Source: Telopea speciosissima (Eukaryota > Streptophyta > Magnoliopsida > Proteales > Proteaceae). Taken from it: a stretch of DNA of 64,000 nt. How positions within the stretch are numbered: the stretch's first letter is position 1; each line of letters starts with the position of its first letter. The stretch lies in contig NC_057925.1 of assembly GCF_018873765.1 (NCBI RefSeq), positions 62,799,970-62,863,969 of the forward strand, given 5' to 3'. Below, piece after piece: positions 1-11,248 of the stretch. A program made the translations under genes and the position numbers. The notes beneath the pieces were generated by a model that was not told where the DNA came from, did not search any database, and saw nothing but the letters and a program-made list of their open reading frames with translations.

Positions 1-2356
1 CTTGTAACTGAGACCATGTATGCTCTAATCTTAGGTGGGGTAACTGACAAAGAATGTCAAAGCCAATAAGGGCGTCTCCTCCTGGAAGTGAAGATCCTAA
101 GACTGTATGACATAGGGTAAGAGAGGGGAATATTTGGAAACGGATAGGGTGTTTGGAGATGAGGTTGACCGAAAAGGTTTGACCATCGGCTGCAGTGAAG
201 AACTGCTTGTGAGGTTTCCAACAGTCAGAAGGAAGGACATGGGGAGCTAATATGGTTGTGGAGCAACCTGTGTCAAAGTAGCCAATGACTTTGATAGGGC
301 GGTCCCATGTGGCAGGAGAGATGGAGAGACTAGCTTGAGGAAGTGGGGTCTTGGTGATAGCAAAAGCTGGTGACTTAGGAGGGTTAAGAGAGGACAAAGG
401 AGAGGCCATCGGGTAGATGGGGTCAAATCCATCGGACTCGGATTCGGGTGAGGAAGTATCCAAGTCTTCGTCTTCCCAATTTTCAAGGACAAACAGTAAG
501 TCCGGGGAGAAATCATCATCGATAGAGTAAAGGGATTCGACATCTGCATCTGGATCATCAGTGATGGAAAAGGGGGCGAGCATATGCATCAATTTAGCTT
601 GCTTGGCCTTGTCAGGGCAATTGCGAGCAAAATGGCCGATTTTTCCACATGCATAGCATCTGGTAGAGGTCTTCTGCCGAAATTTCTTTCATTTAAAGAA
701 CTTATAAGGCCGCTGCTGAGACCTATGTTGATGCCTACGTTTGAACTGATGAAATCTGTGATTACCATTTTTCTTGTGATTCTTCTCTGGATGAGAACTG
801 GAGAAGTGGGACTTCTTCTTAGAGGGACAAGAACAGTCTTTGTCTTTGCACTTGATCTTAAGATGGGATGTGTCACAAGCATCTGTGAGCTTATGAGTAG
901 TCTTTTCCCATTGCTTGAAGAATAGCTGCTGATCACATAATTTCTGCAGAGCACTAAGGATCTTCTTGTAGAGACGACCGATAGGAGCTTGATCAATTCG
1001 GAGGCCAAAATGTTGCAAGGATTTTACGGCCTCTTTTCCCAAAGGTTCTGGGAAAGAGTTGAGGAACACTTGTTTCATATTAGGGTCATCTAATCCTCCA
1101 AGGATGTAAAAAAGGTCTAACATCCGTGTATAGTGCTTAGCAAGATCAGCCTTCTGAAAGGAGCAACACTTCATCTGGAAGTACTCCTCTCGGGCCTTGA
1201 TTCTGTTGTTCTCAATGGGTCCAATCATCTCATTGTACAATTGTGCGATGAAGACATCAATAGGAATCTGAGTCCACTGGAGTTGCCGATAACCACCAAG
1301 GGCCATGAACCATTCTCTGAGGGTTCCATGGGTACGGGCCAAGAACTTGGTAAGTACAGTGCCGTTTGTGGCTCCAGCAACTAACATTTCTACAGTAAGC
1401 TAGGCATGAAACTCCGAAATCCGCTCAGGCCATTTATGAAATGGGAGACCATCAAAGGTGAATAGTTGTTTAGGGTCCTGGTTGGCAAAAGGACTGGGAT
1501 TAGGTGCCTGAGGGGGAATATGAGGAGGTGCAGGGGCGGCTCTGGGTTGTTGCTGCTGTTGTGGTGCAGTATCAACTTCACTGTCACTACTATGGACAAT
1601 AGGTTCAGTTGGAGCCTGAGAGGTATCTGGTGCCGGGGGATGGGTTTGGTAGGCAGGTAAAAGACTCTGGGAACTGAAAGAGTCGGAGTCCGAGAAGGAG
1701 GTAACAGAGGCAACTTTGGACATAGATAAAACAGGTATGGATTTAGGTTGAGTCAGGGTCAGCTGAGTGAGGAAAGTACTGAGGGTGTTAGTTTTTTCCG
1801 GGAAAGGGATAACGGTACAAGCTGAATCAGGGGTATGTGGTTGTGATCTAGGAGGAACCCAGGGAACAAAACTAGAGGATCCGGTCTGCTGGTCAGGTAA
1901 AGGTTGGAAAGTAGGTTGAACCATGGGTTTTTGCAGGGAAATAGGAGTGGGTTGAAAAACAGGTTGTGAAGAGACAGGGTAAGATGTATGGGATCGCTTC
2001 GGTTTTGAAGATCTGGCTTTGAGGGTGGCTAGATGTCTCTGCTGGTCCTGTAACTCCTTGAACATAGCTGTTGGGAAGCTATGTGGGGCTGACTGCTCAT
2101 GGTACATAGGAGTTGAGAAGGAGTCAGGGAAGAAAGTAGGGCTTGACGGAAATGGTTGAGTCTGAGCCAATCTAAGCTGTTCTTCCAATAATTTCTTTTC
2201 CTTTTCTCGGCCAGAGATTAGAAAGGAGGCATATAAGGAATCTTTCACCGTCATAGCTATAGTCATTAGCTCTTGGTGGAGGGATTCGATCCGTGTTTTG
2301 AGGTAACGGATGTCGGATTCATTCTGCCGGAGAGCAAGGGTATGGTGCTCTTGCAT
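1..2356 (-). pseudogene. Broken coat protein / zinc knuckle / protease frame of the pararetrovirus-like copy
   Basis: One minus-strand frame stays open from about 2356 to base 1 except for two in-frame stops, a TAG near 1400 and a TGA at about 689-691. A further TGA lies just upstream of the Met at 2356. No frameshift is needed. In order, the frame contains: a charged helical, probably coiled-coil segment (about 2350-2150); a Pro/Ser/Gln-rich linker (2150-1450); a capsid-like core (about 1450-780) with motifs such as LREWF, KCCSF and FLNSFPEPLG; a basic Lys/His-rich tail; a zinc knuckle of form CX2CX4HX4C (about 658-615); an acidic linker; and a retropepsin-like DTG (about 275-267). The stops show decay of an old copy. 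The capsid assignment rests on motif resemblance; the knuckle and DTG are direct. Confidence 0.72.
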
Positions 2357-3019
2357 AGGGAAGGAGCTTGTTCAGATACATCGGTTCGGGACCAAAGCAT
2401 TTTCGCTTTGCTACCAGTGCTTAACCGGGAGGAGTTGGTAGCCATCTGGCCCATGTTGTCAAGGACATTAAGGGGAGTGACTTTCCACTTGTGGCGGCGT
2501 CGATCAGCATCTTTATAGTCAGCAGTGGGAGGGAAATTCCTGCTGATCCCTTCCGAACTAGAAGCCATAAAACAAGGAATGGGCTGCTGGATTTGTGTCT
2601 GACACAACATCAACGGGGGAGCCGTTGGAGGGGAAGGTGGTAAACTCATGATAGAAGGAGAGATGTCTTCCGTCCTTCAGAGATGCACCAGACCTTTTAT
2701 CTGTTATGAGATGGGAACAGTAAACACGGTGGTTGATGAACAGTGTCTTTCTCTGACCAGACCGGAGGTAACCTGAGTGTGCCGGGATTTAGAGCGGTCT
2801 CTGCCTGCAGATCCACACCTTACTCAAGGGACGTTACCAATCTGGCCGGAGAAGAAGACAACAGTACACCTCACACACCTATTTCTGATGCAGAGGATCC
2901 GTCGAAGACGGCAACTGCAGAGCATACTTAGGCTGCAAAATATAAAACATCATCATAACAGACAAGAGGCCAGGGAGCAGAGCTCCGTCGAACAGAAGGC
3001 AAGAAGGTTTTACTCACAA

Positions 3020-3032
3020 GGCTCTGATACCA
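3020..3032 (-). other. Primer-binding site, tRNA-iMet type (pararetrovirus-like copy)
   Basis: The minus strand reads TGGTATCAGAGCC, complementary to the 3' end of plant initiator-Met tRNA. It lies about 370 nt upstream of the first sizeable minus-strand reading frame. It marks the reverse-transcription start of the fragment on its left. The same motif recurs next to the LTRs at 8635, 14208 and 47187. Confidence 0.75.
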
Positions 3033-3110
3033 TATTCAGAGTTTTCTATTACTTGTAATTTTTTCCCCTTTCCTAGTGATTTGTTGTTTGCGCCTCTCCA
3101 ACTAACCACC

Positions 3111-3780
3111 ATGCCAGGAGATTCCGAAATTACCACTGCCTCCTCTGGACAGGCAGGGACGGACTCATCGTGATTTCGTTCCGTTCCACACCAGCTCCAT
3201 TAAACTAAATGGTAGCAATTACTTGTTGTGGTCTCGCTCCTGCCTATTTGTTATCGATTCCCGTGGTCTCTCCTGCTATATTACTGGATCGGTAGCCAAA
3301 CCAACTGAGGCTGGTTCTGCACAGGACAAGTGGGTGACTTCTAATTTCCTTGTCATGTCCTATCTTGTGAACTCTATAGAACAAGAAATCGTCAGGCATT
3401 ATCTTCTTCTCGACAAGGCTGCGAAAATTTGGAAAACAGCCAAAGATACTTACTCAAAGATCGGCAATGTTGTTGCACGATATGAGCTTCGCCAAAAAAT
3501 TCCTTAGACCAAGCAACTGGAAATGACTCTTTCCTAGTATTATTCCAAGTTGTGTACCATGTGGCAACAACTGGATTTTTATGGGACTTTTACTACAACC
3601 TGTGATGCGGATATGCTTTTCAGCAATAGGAAGAAGACTTGTGAGTTTTTGATTTTCTTGTTGGTCTCAACAATGAGTTTGATCAGATCCGGGCATCCGT
3701 GCTCAATCGAGATCTGCTTCCCTCTCTTGAACAAGCATATTCCCTTGTCACTGCTAAAGATGATCGCCGAACAGCAATGA
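3111..3780 (+). pseudogene. copia-1 gag remnant
   Basis: An ATG at 3111 starts a short peptide that ends after about 19 codons. From about 3200 another frame reads a copia gag N-terminus (SIKLNGSNYLLWSRS, then a region rich in helix-forming residues up to KIWKTAKDTYSKIGN). A stop follows LRQKIP at about 3505, and gag-like sequence resumes in shifted frames around 3550-3780. Gag would form the virus-like particle. At least two frameshifts and two stops make it non-functional. Confidence 0.75.
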
Positions 3781-3859
3781 TTTAGCCTGTTACCCAGGAA
3801 TGATCTGCACTTCTCTCTGGTTCTCAGTCAGGTGCCTGCGGGAATTCTGCCCGTGGTAC

Positions 3860-4530
3860 TGGGACTGATCGTATGAGCAATGAACGGCCTCCAGTCAAGG
3901 GTGACTATTGTGATAGAGAACGGCAAGCTTCATGGGAGCCCTGCGGATACCCGGGGATGTGGTCCCAATCATTCTGCCTGGGCCAACCAAGCTGTTTCTG
4001 AGAATCACTTCTCTGATCAGATCGGACCTCTTTCCCAGGACGAGATGCAGCACCTTCGTACTTTGATGAGCCGGCTGGACCCTCATGCTTCCTCTGCTTC
4101 TTCTACGGTTGCCTATGTTGTTTCCCTACCCGAAAATTTTGGTTCAGGTATTTCTTTTAGTGGTACTTGTTCCTCTGTCGATTCCACCTCTTGGGTAATT
4201 GACTCTAGAGCAACGGATCACATGACAGGTTCTCCTTCTAATTTTTTGACTTATTTTCCTTTACCTGGTAATTCCAAAGTTCGTGTTGCTGATGGTTCCC
4301 TTTCTCCCATCTCTGGAAAAGGAACTGTGTAGTGTTTGCCTTCTATGCGTATTTCCTCTGTTTTGCATGTCCCACAATTCTCTACTAATCTCTTGTCTAT
4401 TAGTAGTCTCACCTGGGACTTGAAATGCAAAGTAACTTTTTTTCCTTCCCATTGCTTGTTTCAGGACTTGGACTCGGGTCATACGATTGGTAGTGGTAAG
4501 GTGGTCGGTGGTCTCTATGTGCTCGACTAA
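3860..4530 (+). pseudogene. copia-1 degenerate zinc knuckle and protease
   Basis: Around 3898-3950 one frame gives a worn-out CCHC knuckle (CDYCDRER…). From 4195 the protease reads WVIDSRATDHMTG. The copia aspartic protease normally has DSGA at this place, so the active-site glycine is replaced by arginine. A TAG stop at about 4330 splits the domain, and the frame then resumes with SVLHVPQFSTNLLSIS. Both defects predict no protease activity. Confidence 0.8.
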
Positions 4531-4604
4531 TCCTCTTCTACAAATTCTGCTTTGGCTTCTCATGCCTCTACTTCTGGCTCTTCGGATTCTGCCCTTGCTG
4601 AATT

Positions 4605-6290
4605 AATAAATGGCATTGTCGTCTTGGTCATCCTTCTCTTAGAGTGTTATCTACTTTATTTTCTAGTTTGATTAAATGTTGTAATCCAAACAATTTGAAT
4701 TGTGATGCTTGCACATTTGCTAAACAAACTAAAGCTACTTATTCTAGTTCTGACAAAAGAAGTTTAGTTCCTTTTGGTCTGATTTATTCGAATGTATGGG
4801 GCCCTGCCCGGTGTGTGTCGACTTCTGGTTTTCGTTGGTTCGTCACTTTCTTTGATTGTTTTAGTCGAACCACATGGGTTTACTTGATGAACTAGAAAAG
4901 TGATGTATTTACTTGCTTTCAATTGTTTCATAAAATGGTAGAGACTCAATTCGATGCTCGAGTAAAGATTGTGCACACTGGATAATGGGAAGGAGTACAT
5001 GGACAGCCGCCTTTGCACATACTATGACACTCATGGGATTATACATCAGACTTCATGTGTTGACACACCAGCCCAAAATGGTGTTGCAGATCGAAAAAAC
5101 CGCCATGTCTTGAAGGTTGCTCGCTCCCTCATGTTTACCATGAATGTCCCTCCACGGTTTTGGGGAGATGTTGTGCTTGCTACCGCCTATCTTATTAATC
5201 AGCTGCCAACTCGGGTATTGGATGCTCGCTGCCCCCTTGAAGTCCTCCTAGGCAATTCATCCTTTGTTTGGGTGTGTTGTTTTTGCCCGCAATCATCACC
5301 ATATTGGTAAGCTTGATCCAGTTGGATTTTAGGTTAAGGATGTAGGTAAGAGAAGAGGAAGAAGATGGAGGAGAGGAAGAGAAGAAGAAGAGAGCAAGAG
5401 AATGAAAGAGTGATATTTCGGTTGTAATGCTTGTGTGTTGGAGAGACATCTCCACACTCTATATTACTTGAATCGAACTAATTGACTTATTACATCCATC
5501 TCCCTAGGGAGGTAAAAGGTAAAAAGAGACAAACAAGATAAAATACAAAATAAGACAACTAGTCCACAGTCTAGTTCCCAAACTACCCCTGTTACATATC
5601 TACTAACAACTCTAACAAATCCTCGAGGTTTGCGGTGTGTAATCTTGGGGTATTCTGCTACTCAGAAGGGCTACAAGTGCTATCACCCCCCCACACGGCG
5701 GATGCTCATTACTATAGATGTTGTTTTCCGTGAATCGGAGGCCTATTTTTTACCTCCTACACCTCTTCAGGGGGAGCCTAGAAGTGAAGATGTGTCTGAT
5801 GTGTCTCCTCTCATTAAGCCGTTGGAAGTTGAGATTCCCACTGTTAAGGAACCATCTACGGAAATAGAGCTTCAAGAAGGGATCACTGAGCAGGAACAGG
5901 ATCAAGGAGAGCTTCAAGAACAACCCCTAATACAAAGAGAAGTTGAGCAGTCTATTGTTCAGGGGGAGACTAGGAAATACCTTAATTTGATGAGACATTC
6001 GTCAGAGGAACATGGCACAAAAAGACTAGCGCACCACTAACCCACCTCCCCCTGTACTACCGGCTCCAAGTTCTACTCAACCTGCTCCAAATTCAACTCC
6101 TAGTAAGCATGTCTATGATCCTAGTCTTGATTTACCTATTACTGTTAGGAAACCTAAAAGGAGTTGTACTCAACATCCTATCTCTAATTTTGTGTCTTAT
6201 GACTCTCTATCTCCTTCCTTTCAAGCATTTGTTTCCTCTCTATCCTCTGTGTCTATTCCTAACTCTTCGTAGGAGGCTATTGTCGAACAG
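4605..6290 (+). pseudogene. copia-1 integrase and linker, interrupted by a solo LTR
   Basis: The GAG-pre-integrase segment reads HCRLGHPS… then CDACTFAKQ. The catalytic core has YSNVWGP where active elements have an aspartate (HSD), so the first D is N. The second D is kept (DNGKEY), although a stop sits just before it. The third acidic residue is D rather than E (NGVADRKNRH). Two of three catalytic positions are therefore altered. Near 5310-5620 a solo LTR interrupts the C-terminal part, after which LRCVILGYSATQKGY resumes. An acidic linker runs from about 5740 to 6040 and continues, out of frame, toward the reverse transcriptase. Confidence 0.85.
5325..5613 (-). mobile_element. Solo LTR related to copia-2 LTRs, inserted in copia-1
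   Basis: This stretch resembles the LTRs at 8725 and 14220: a GA-rich left part, the palindromic core CTCCCTAGGGAGG, and the right end ACTAACAACTCTAACA. It breaks the copia-1 integrase, so it arrived later. Only LTR sequence is present, which fits LTR-LTR recombination. It is clearly diverged from the copia-2 LTRs, and I could not fix a target duplication, so the left edge is good only to about 10 nt. Confidence 0.8.
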
Positions 6291-7680
6291 AAGTGGAAAG
6301 AAGCAATAAATGAGGAGATGAATGCTCTGGGAAAAAATAAAACCTGGGAATTGACATCTCTTCCTCCTGGAAAGAAACCAGTTGGCTGCAAATGGGTCTT
6401 TACCATCAAACATAAGGCAGATAGGTCTATTGAAAGGTACAAGGCTAGATTAGTTACAAAGGGTATTGATTACCAGGAAACATTTGCCCCAGTTGCGATG
6501 ATGAACATAGTTAGAGTGATAATCTCCTGTGCTGTTAACCAAGGCTGGGAACTTCAGCAACTAGACGTGAAGAATGCCTTCCTACATGGAAATTCCACCT
6601 GGATTTGCTACTTCAAAGACTGAGGAAAAGTATATCATTTGAAGAAAGGATTGTATGGCTTGAAGCAGTCACCAAGAGCAAGGTTTGAGAGATTTCACAA
6701 AGCTATGGTGTCAAATGGCTACAAGCAGAGTAATGACGATCACACGTTATTTGTAAAGAAAGTGGGGCAGCATATCACAATGTTGATTGTCTATGTTGAT
6801 GACATTGTGATTACTGGAAGTGATACTGAAGAAGTGAAGAGGTTGAAGAAGTACCTGGGAACTGAATTTGAAGTGAAGGATCTAGGGAAACTTAGATGTT
6901 TCTTAGGAATTGAGGTTGCCCACTCAGCTCGTGGCATCTCTGTGTCCCAACGGAAATATACCCTTGATCTGCTCAATGAAACGGGAATGCTAGGATGTAA
7001 GCCTGCAGACACACCACTAGAGCCTAATACTCATCTGAAGAGAAAGGAAGGAGATCCAGTCGATAAAGGCAGCTACCAGAGACTTGTTGGTCGCTTGATA
7101 TACTTATCTCATACCCGACCTGATATAGCATTTGCCGTAAGCTTGGTTAGTCAATACATGCATGATCCTCACTCTTCTCATTTAGAGGCTACCTACAGAA
7201 TCTTGAGGTACTTAAAGTCTTCACTTGGAAAAGGAATTTTATACTTTCCTCACAACCATACTCTAGTTGAAGCATATACAAATGCTGACTGGGCTGGTTG
7301 CCCTGACGACAGGAGATATATATAGTCACTTGGGGGAGCAAGAAGTAGTCTGTTGTTGCTCGATCAAGTGCTGAAGCTGAATTCATTGCACATGGAGTTT
7401 GTGAGTTACTATGGTTACAGGGTCTCCTACAGGACCTACACCTTTTAATAACTCTTTCCATGCATCTCTATTGTGACAATAAATCTGCTATTAGTATAGC
7501 ACACAACTCTGTCCAACATGACCGTACCAAGCATGTGGAGGTTGATAGGCACTTCATTTAAGGAGAAGCTAGAGTAAGGAGCTGTATGTGTCCCGTTTGT
7601 TCAGTCTAATGATCAACTAGACTTTTTCTTCCGTTATTAGAAAGTTGGGCATGCTTGATCTATATGCTCCAATTTGAGGG
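6270..7680 (+). pseudogene. copia-1 reverse transcriptase and RNase H
   Basis: Recognisable blocks are [50 protein letters not shown] and the catalytic YVDD at about 6800. A deletion after FLHG removes several residues and brings in a stop (about 6622). The KGYxQxxGIDY block is also shortened to KGIDY. RNase H shows YTNADWAG, then a stop at 7323 and a frameshift, after which [12 protein letters not shown] and YCDNKSAI follow in another frame. Dead polyprotein. Confidence 0.9.
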
Positions 7681-7684
7681 GGAG

Positions 7685-7835
7685 TGTTGTAAATTGTAAT
7701 GTAATGGGTACAAGGGTAATTCTGTCCTAGGGGTATTATTGTCATTGTATCCATTCTAGAATGTTCTTCCTCTAATTATAAATAAAGAGGTTGTGGACAC
7801 ATTGTTCACAAGCCAGTAATTCAAAGAATTCCACA
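7685..7835 (+). repeat. copia-1 3' LTR
   Basis: A polypurine tract (TTGAGGGGGAG) ends at 7684 and the LTR begins TGTTGTAAATTG. It contains an AATAAA-like signal (about 7781). The end is not certain because no 5' LTR copy is available for comparison, and the boundary given is approximate. Confidence 0.6.
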
Positions 7836-8724
7836 TATATCGATCAACCCCCATGATGTAGTGGGTTTATGATAACAATGGCAGAATTGAAATTTATTGG
7901 ACTGCAAACTAAAGAGAAGAAAAGAAGTCTAGTGTAACGTATTGGTGGGGAGAGGTAAATATGGAAGAATGGGATCTAAAAAGCACAAATTATAAAAAGG
8001 CTAAAGATAGGGGTAATTCTGGAAAAGAAAACAACCAAGAGCTAAACAGATTATCGAATAAGTGGATGGGCAATTTAGGAACAAAGGGGGAAAAAAAAGG
8101 CAAAAGGGGAATTGTGGGGGGGGTTACCATCTCCTATTTGGGATCTTTTACTCCATAGTCCAGGGAAAACACCAAAGGAAGGCGACAAAGGCGAGGTGCA
8201 ACGCAAGGAAGGAGGTCAAGGACTAAACCAGCAAGGAATCAGGCAGGAGAAGCACTGTGAAATCAGGTATAATTGCGTTTTTTTTCCTGGTTCTCTGTTT
8301 TGCGTTCTCTCTTCTCGTTGTCTTCTTCTTCTTCTACTATTTTTTTGTTTGTGGAAATCAAGGGAGGAGATGGGATGGTGATAGCGGAGGATTTCTGTTG
8401 GAGTCAAAAGTGAGGGGAAGAGTGCTGGGTTTACAACAGGAATTATTTTTTTTTTTTTAATGAGGGAATGAAGGGAAGGGTTGGAAAGGTTACGGTAAAT
8501 GCTAGGAGGAGTTGGGGGGTATTAGGCTTGGTTGTATGGTTGGGATCACAAGTAGAATGGGATGATGATGACGATGATGGGTGATACGCGGATGGTTTGG
8601 AGCTTTGCGGGAAAAAAGGAAGATGGGATCCTTCGGCTCTGATACCAAATTGGTGGAGGGCCGGTTAGGGAAGAAGAGGAAACCTGAGAGGGATCTCAGT
8701 GTTACAGGAAATCGGATAAGAAAG
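7836..8724 (-). other. Non-coding stretch with an older LTR-element leader and primer site
   Basis: No gene is seen; the short open frames are GA-rich chance frames. At 8635-8647 the minus strand reads TGGTATCAGAGCC, an initiator-Met primer site. The adjoining 8648-8724 would then be the end of an older minus-strand LTR. Its remainder may be the sequence from 14509 onward, on the far side of copia-2, where a TATA-like ATATATAAAG and AT-rich LTR-like sequence occur up to about 14830. Confidence 0.45.
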
Positions 8725-9008
8725 AGTTAGGATTTATGAGTAGGTAAATACAAGAAGTGGGGTAAGAGAAAGGTGAAGAAGAAGAAGCAGAGAGAAGGAG
8801 AGAAGAAAGTTTGGAGAGAATACGATTGCGTGTTGAGAGATATCTCAACACACATATTAACTTCATTAGTAACTTCTGGAATTACACTGACCTCCCTAGG
8901 GAGGTAAATGGAAATAAGGAAAGAAAAAAGAAAAATACAACTTAAGTCATGTCTTATAACAAGACAGTGACAGAACTACCCTTATACAAAATACTAACAA
9001 CTCTAAGA
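8725..9008 (-). repeat. copia-2 3' LTR
   Basis: Left LTR, 284 bp, same length as the partner at 14220. On the minus strand it begins TCTTAGAGTTG, where the partner has TGTTAGAGTTG, right after the polypurine tract GAGGGGGAG (about 9009-9019). It contains the palindrome CTCCCTAGGGAGG and a TTATAAGACA box. Confidence 0.93.
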
Positions 9009-9019
9009 CTCCCCCTCAA

Positions 9020-10736
9020 GCTGGAGAATAAATATCATACATTCCCAGCTTGCTCAATAGGCTACTGAATAGACTAGCAACAAGACCCTTGGTGAAAACA
9101 TCTGCAACCAGAATCCAGCTTCTCTTTGATGAAGTGTCAATCAACCTCAATATGTTTGGTTCGATCATGTTGAACAGGATTATGGGTAATACTTATAGCA
9201 GTCTTGTTGTCACAATAAAGTCTCATTGGGCCTTTAGTGTCAAAGCCCAAGTCTTAAAGTAGTCTCTTCAGCCATATAAGTTCACATACTCCAGGAGCCA
9301 TAGCTCTAAACTCTGCCTCCGCACTGGATCTAGCTACAACTGGTTGCTTCTTACTCCTCCAGGTTACCACCCACAAAAGTGCAGTACTCAGAAGTAGATC
9401 TCCTATCAGAGACTGAACCAGCCCAATCAGCATCTGTGTAACCCTCAATCTGCAAATGGTAATGCTTGGCAAATAGAAGACCCTTTCCTGGACAGGATTT
9501 CAAGTACCTAATGATACGATACACTACATCTAGATGTTCGCTTCTACGAGCATGCATGAACTGACTCACTACCTCAACTACATAAGTGATGTCTAGTCGA
9601 GTCAAGGAGAGAGAGATTAGTTGGGAAACTAATCTTTGATACTTGCTTGCATCTATGAGAAGAGAGCCACATTCATCCCCAAGCTTATGATTCGGATCAA
9701 TGGGGGAAGTTGTTGGCTTGCACCCCATCATGCCTGTCAGAAGGTCCAAGACAAATTTCCTCTGACAGATATTGATTCCTTTCCTTGATCTAGCAACTTC
9801 AATACCCAAGAAGTCTTTGATCTCAAACTGTTTAGCCAGATAAGACTTCAATCTGTTTATCTCAGCCACATCATTCCCAGTTACCACAATGTCATCAACG
9901 TAGACAATGAGAGCTGTAACTGTACCATTACCTCTCCTGATAACTAAGGTGTGGTCAGCTTGACTCTGATAATACCCATTCTTCAGGATGGCTTGTCTAA
10001 ATCTCTCAAACCAGGCCTTAGGAGACTGTTTGAGGCCATAGAGAGCTTTCTTCAAGAGACACACTTTCCCTTCAGCCGAGGAACACTTGAAACCAAGTGG
10101 AGGCTGCTTGTATACTTCTTTTGCTAAATCCCCATGAAGAAATGCATTTTTCACATCTAATTGGTACATTGGCCAATCTTTGTTGGCAGCTACTGAAAGA
10201 AGAACCCTGATTGAGTTATGCTTGGCTACAGGGGCAAAAGTTTCCTGGTAGTCAATACCATACACCTGACTATACCCTTTTGCAACCAGCCTAGCTTTGT
10301 ATCTTTCCACTGTACCATCGGATCTATACTTGATTGTATAAACCCATCTGCATCCCACTGGATTTCTCCCCCTAGGAAGATCAACAAGTGTCCAAGTATT
10401 ATTTTTTTCTAGAGCCACCATTTCCTCAGATATTGCTTGCATCCATTTTGGATCGGATAGGGCCTCTGTGACATTTTTGGGAATATAAGAAGACTCAAGG
10501 GCAGTGGAAAAGGCAATACCTGTAGGAGAAATAGAGTCATAGGAAACAAACTGAGCTATGGGGTTAGTACATGCTCTCTTCCCCTTTCTCATTGCAATGG
10601 GAAGATCTAATTCAGAAGGAGTATTACCTGACTGAGGAGGATGAGACTGAGGATGTGGATCCAAAGAGGGTTTTGGCAGGGTTCCGTTCCCTTCATCACA
10701 TACCATGGTTGCTTTCCTCTTTTCTTCAACAAGCAT
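9020..10736 (-). pseudogene. copia-2 reverse transcriptase and RNase H
   Basis: A 461-residue open frame (10736-9351) contains the reverse transcriptase almost whole: [75 protein letters not shown] and the catalytic YVDDIVVTG. A small deletion shortens the KDLGxLxYFLG block to KDFLG. RNase H begins with YTDADWAG and then shifts frame near 9360, continuing as [19 protein letters not shown] and [10 protein letters not shown] in another frame. This is the best preserved coding part of the element. Confidence 0.92.
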
Positions 10737-10809
10737 TCACCTCTTGTGAATCTTGTTCCCTTGTAATCTTTTTCCATGCTAGCATCACCACCACTACTAG
10801 CATCAATAT

Positions 10810-11162
10810 CAACAACAACATCCTCCACTTCTTTGTACTTTCCAATATCAAATAGGAATGGGGAAGTAGAGGTAGGCAAGTGAGATAGAAAAGGAATAAC
10901 ATCAGCATCATGTTCACTGCTAGCATTCTCCCCTTGAACAGGATGTTGAGTGGAAGAAAAGTAAGGAATAGACTCAAAGAAGGTGACATCTTTGGAGAGA
11001 AGTCAACAACAACATCCTCCACTTCTTTGTACTTTCCAATATCAAATAGGAATGGGGAAGTAGAGGTAGGCAAGGGAGATAGAAAAGGAATAACATCAGC
11101 ATCATGTTCACTGCTAGCATTCTCCCCTTGCACAGGATGTTGAGTGGAAGAAAAGTAAGGAA
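10810..11162 (-). repeat. Tandem duplication of about 159 bp inside copia-2 pol
   Basis: The segment 10810-10968 is repeated at 11004-11162 with very few changes; both start at CAACAACAACATCCTCC. It lies in the variable linker between integrase and reverse transcriptase. A short unrelated-looking spacer (10969-11003) separates the copies. Replication slippage or template switching during reverse transcription are both plausible. Confidence 0.9.
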
Positions 11163-11248
11163 GGGGGATGGTAGCACTTAGCCTTTGGTTGAATCAGAAT
11201 AGCCCAAGAAGATACACTTAAGAGCTTTGGGATCAAGCTTGGTGCGGA

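Larger units (their letters stand above)
1..3032 (-). mobile_element. Endogenous pararetrovirus-like (caulimovirid) fragment
   Basis: Seen: reading the minus strand from the right, there is a 13-nt match to the initiator-Met tRNA primer site, about 650 nt of leader, and then one long reading frame. That frame carries a coiled-coil N-terminus, a capsid-type core, a CCHC zinc knuckle and an aspartic protease motif before it leaves the window at base 1. Known: this order and the tRNA-Met primer fit Caulimoviridae integrated into plant genomes. Inference: reverse transcriptase and RNase H should lie left of the window. No LTR was found beside the primer site and no integrase is seen, which favours a pararetrovirus over a Ty3/gypsy element, but the missing part prevents certainty. 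I see no movement-protein domain in the visible stretch. In-frame stops show it is inactive. Confidence 0.72.
3060..7835 (+). mobile_element. Degenerate Ty1/copia retrotransposon, copia-1
   Basis: The plus strand carries gag, zinc knuckle, protease, integrase, reverse transcriptase and RNase H in copia order, then a polypurine tract and an LTR-like sequence starting TGTTG at 7685. Multiple stops, frameshifts and small deletions interrupt every domain, and a solo LTR of another copia family sits inside the integrase. No 5' LTR or plus-strand primer site is visible: the left end runs directly into the minus-strand pararetrovirus-like copy near 3032-3060, so the 5' end looks lost. The left limit (within about 30 nt) and right limit (LTR end) are approximate. 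Confidence 0.9.

Noticed and set aside
3020..3032. TGGTATCAGAGCC motifs as tRNA-Met gene pieces
   Set aside because: Only the 13-nt 3' end is present each time, next to retroelement leaders or LTRs. They are primer-binding sites.
8150..8460. Overlapping plus- and minus-strand frames as small genes
   Set aside because: They are low-complexity purine/pyrimidine-rich chance frames in a retroelement leader.
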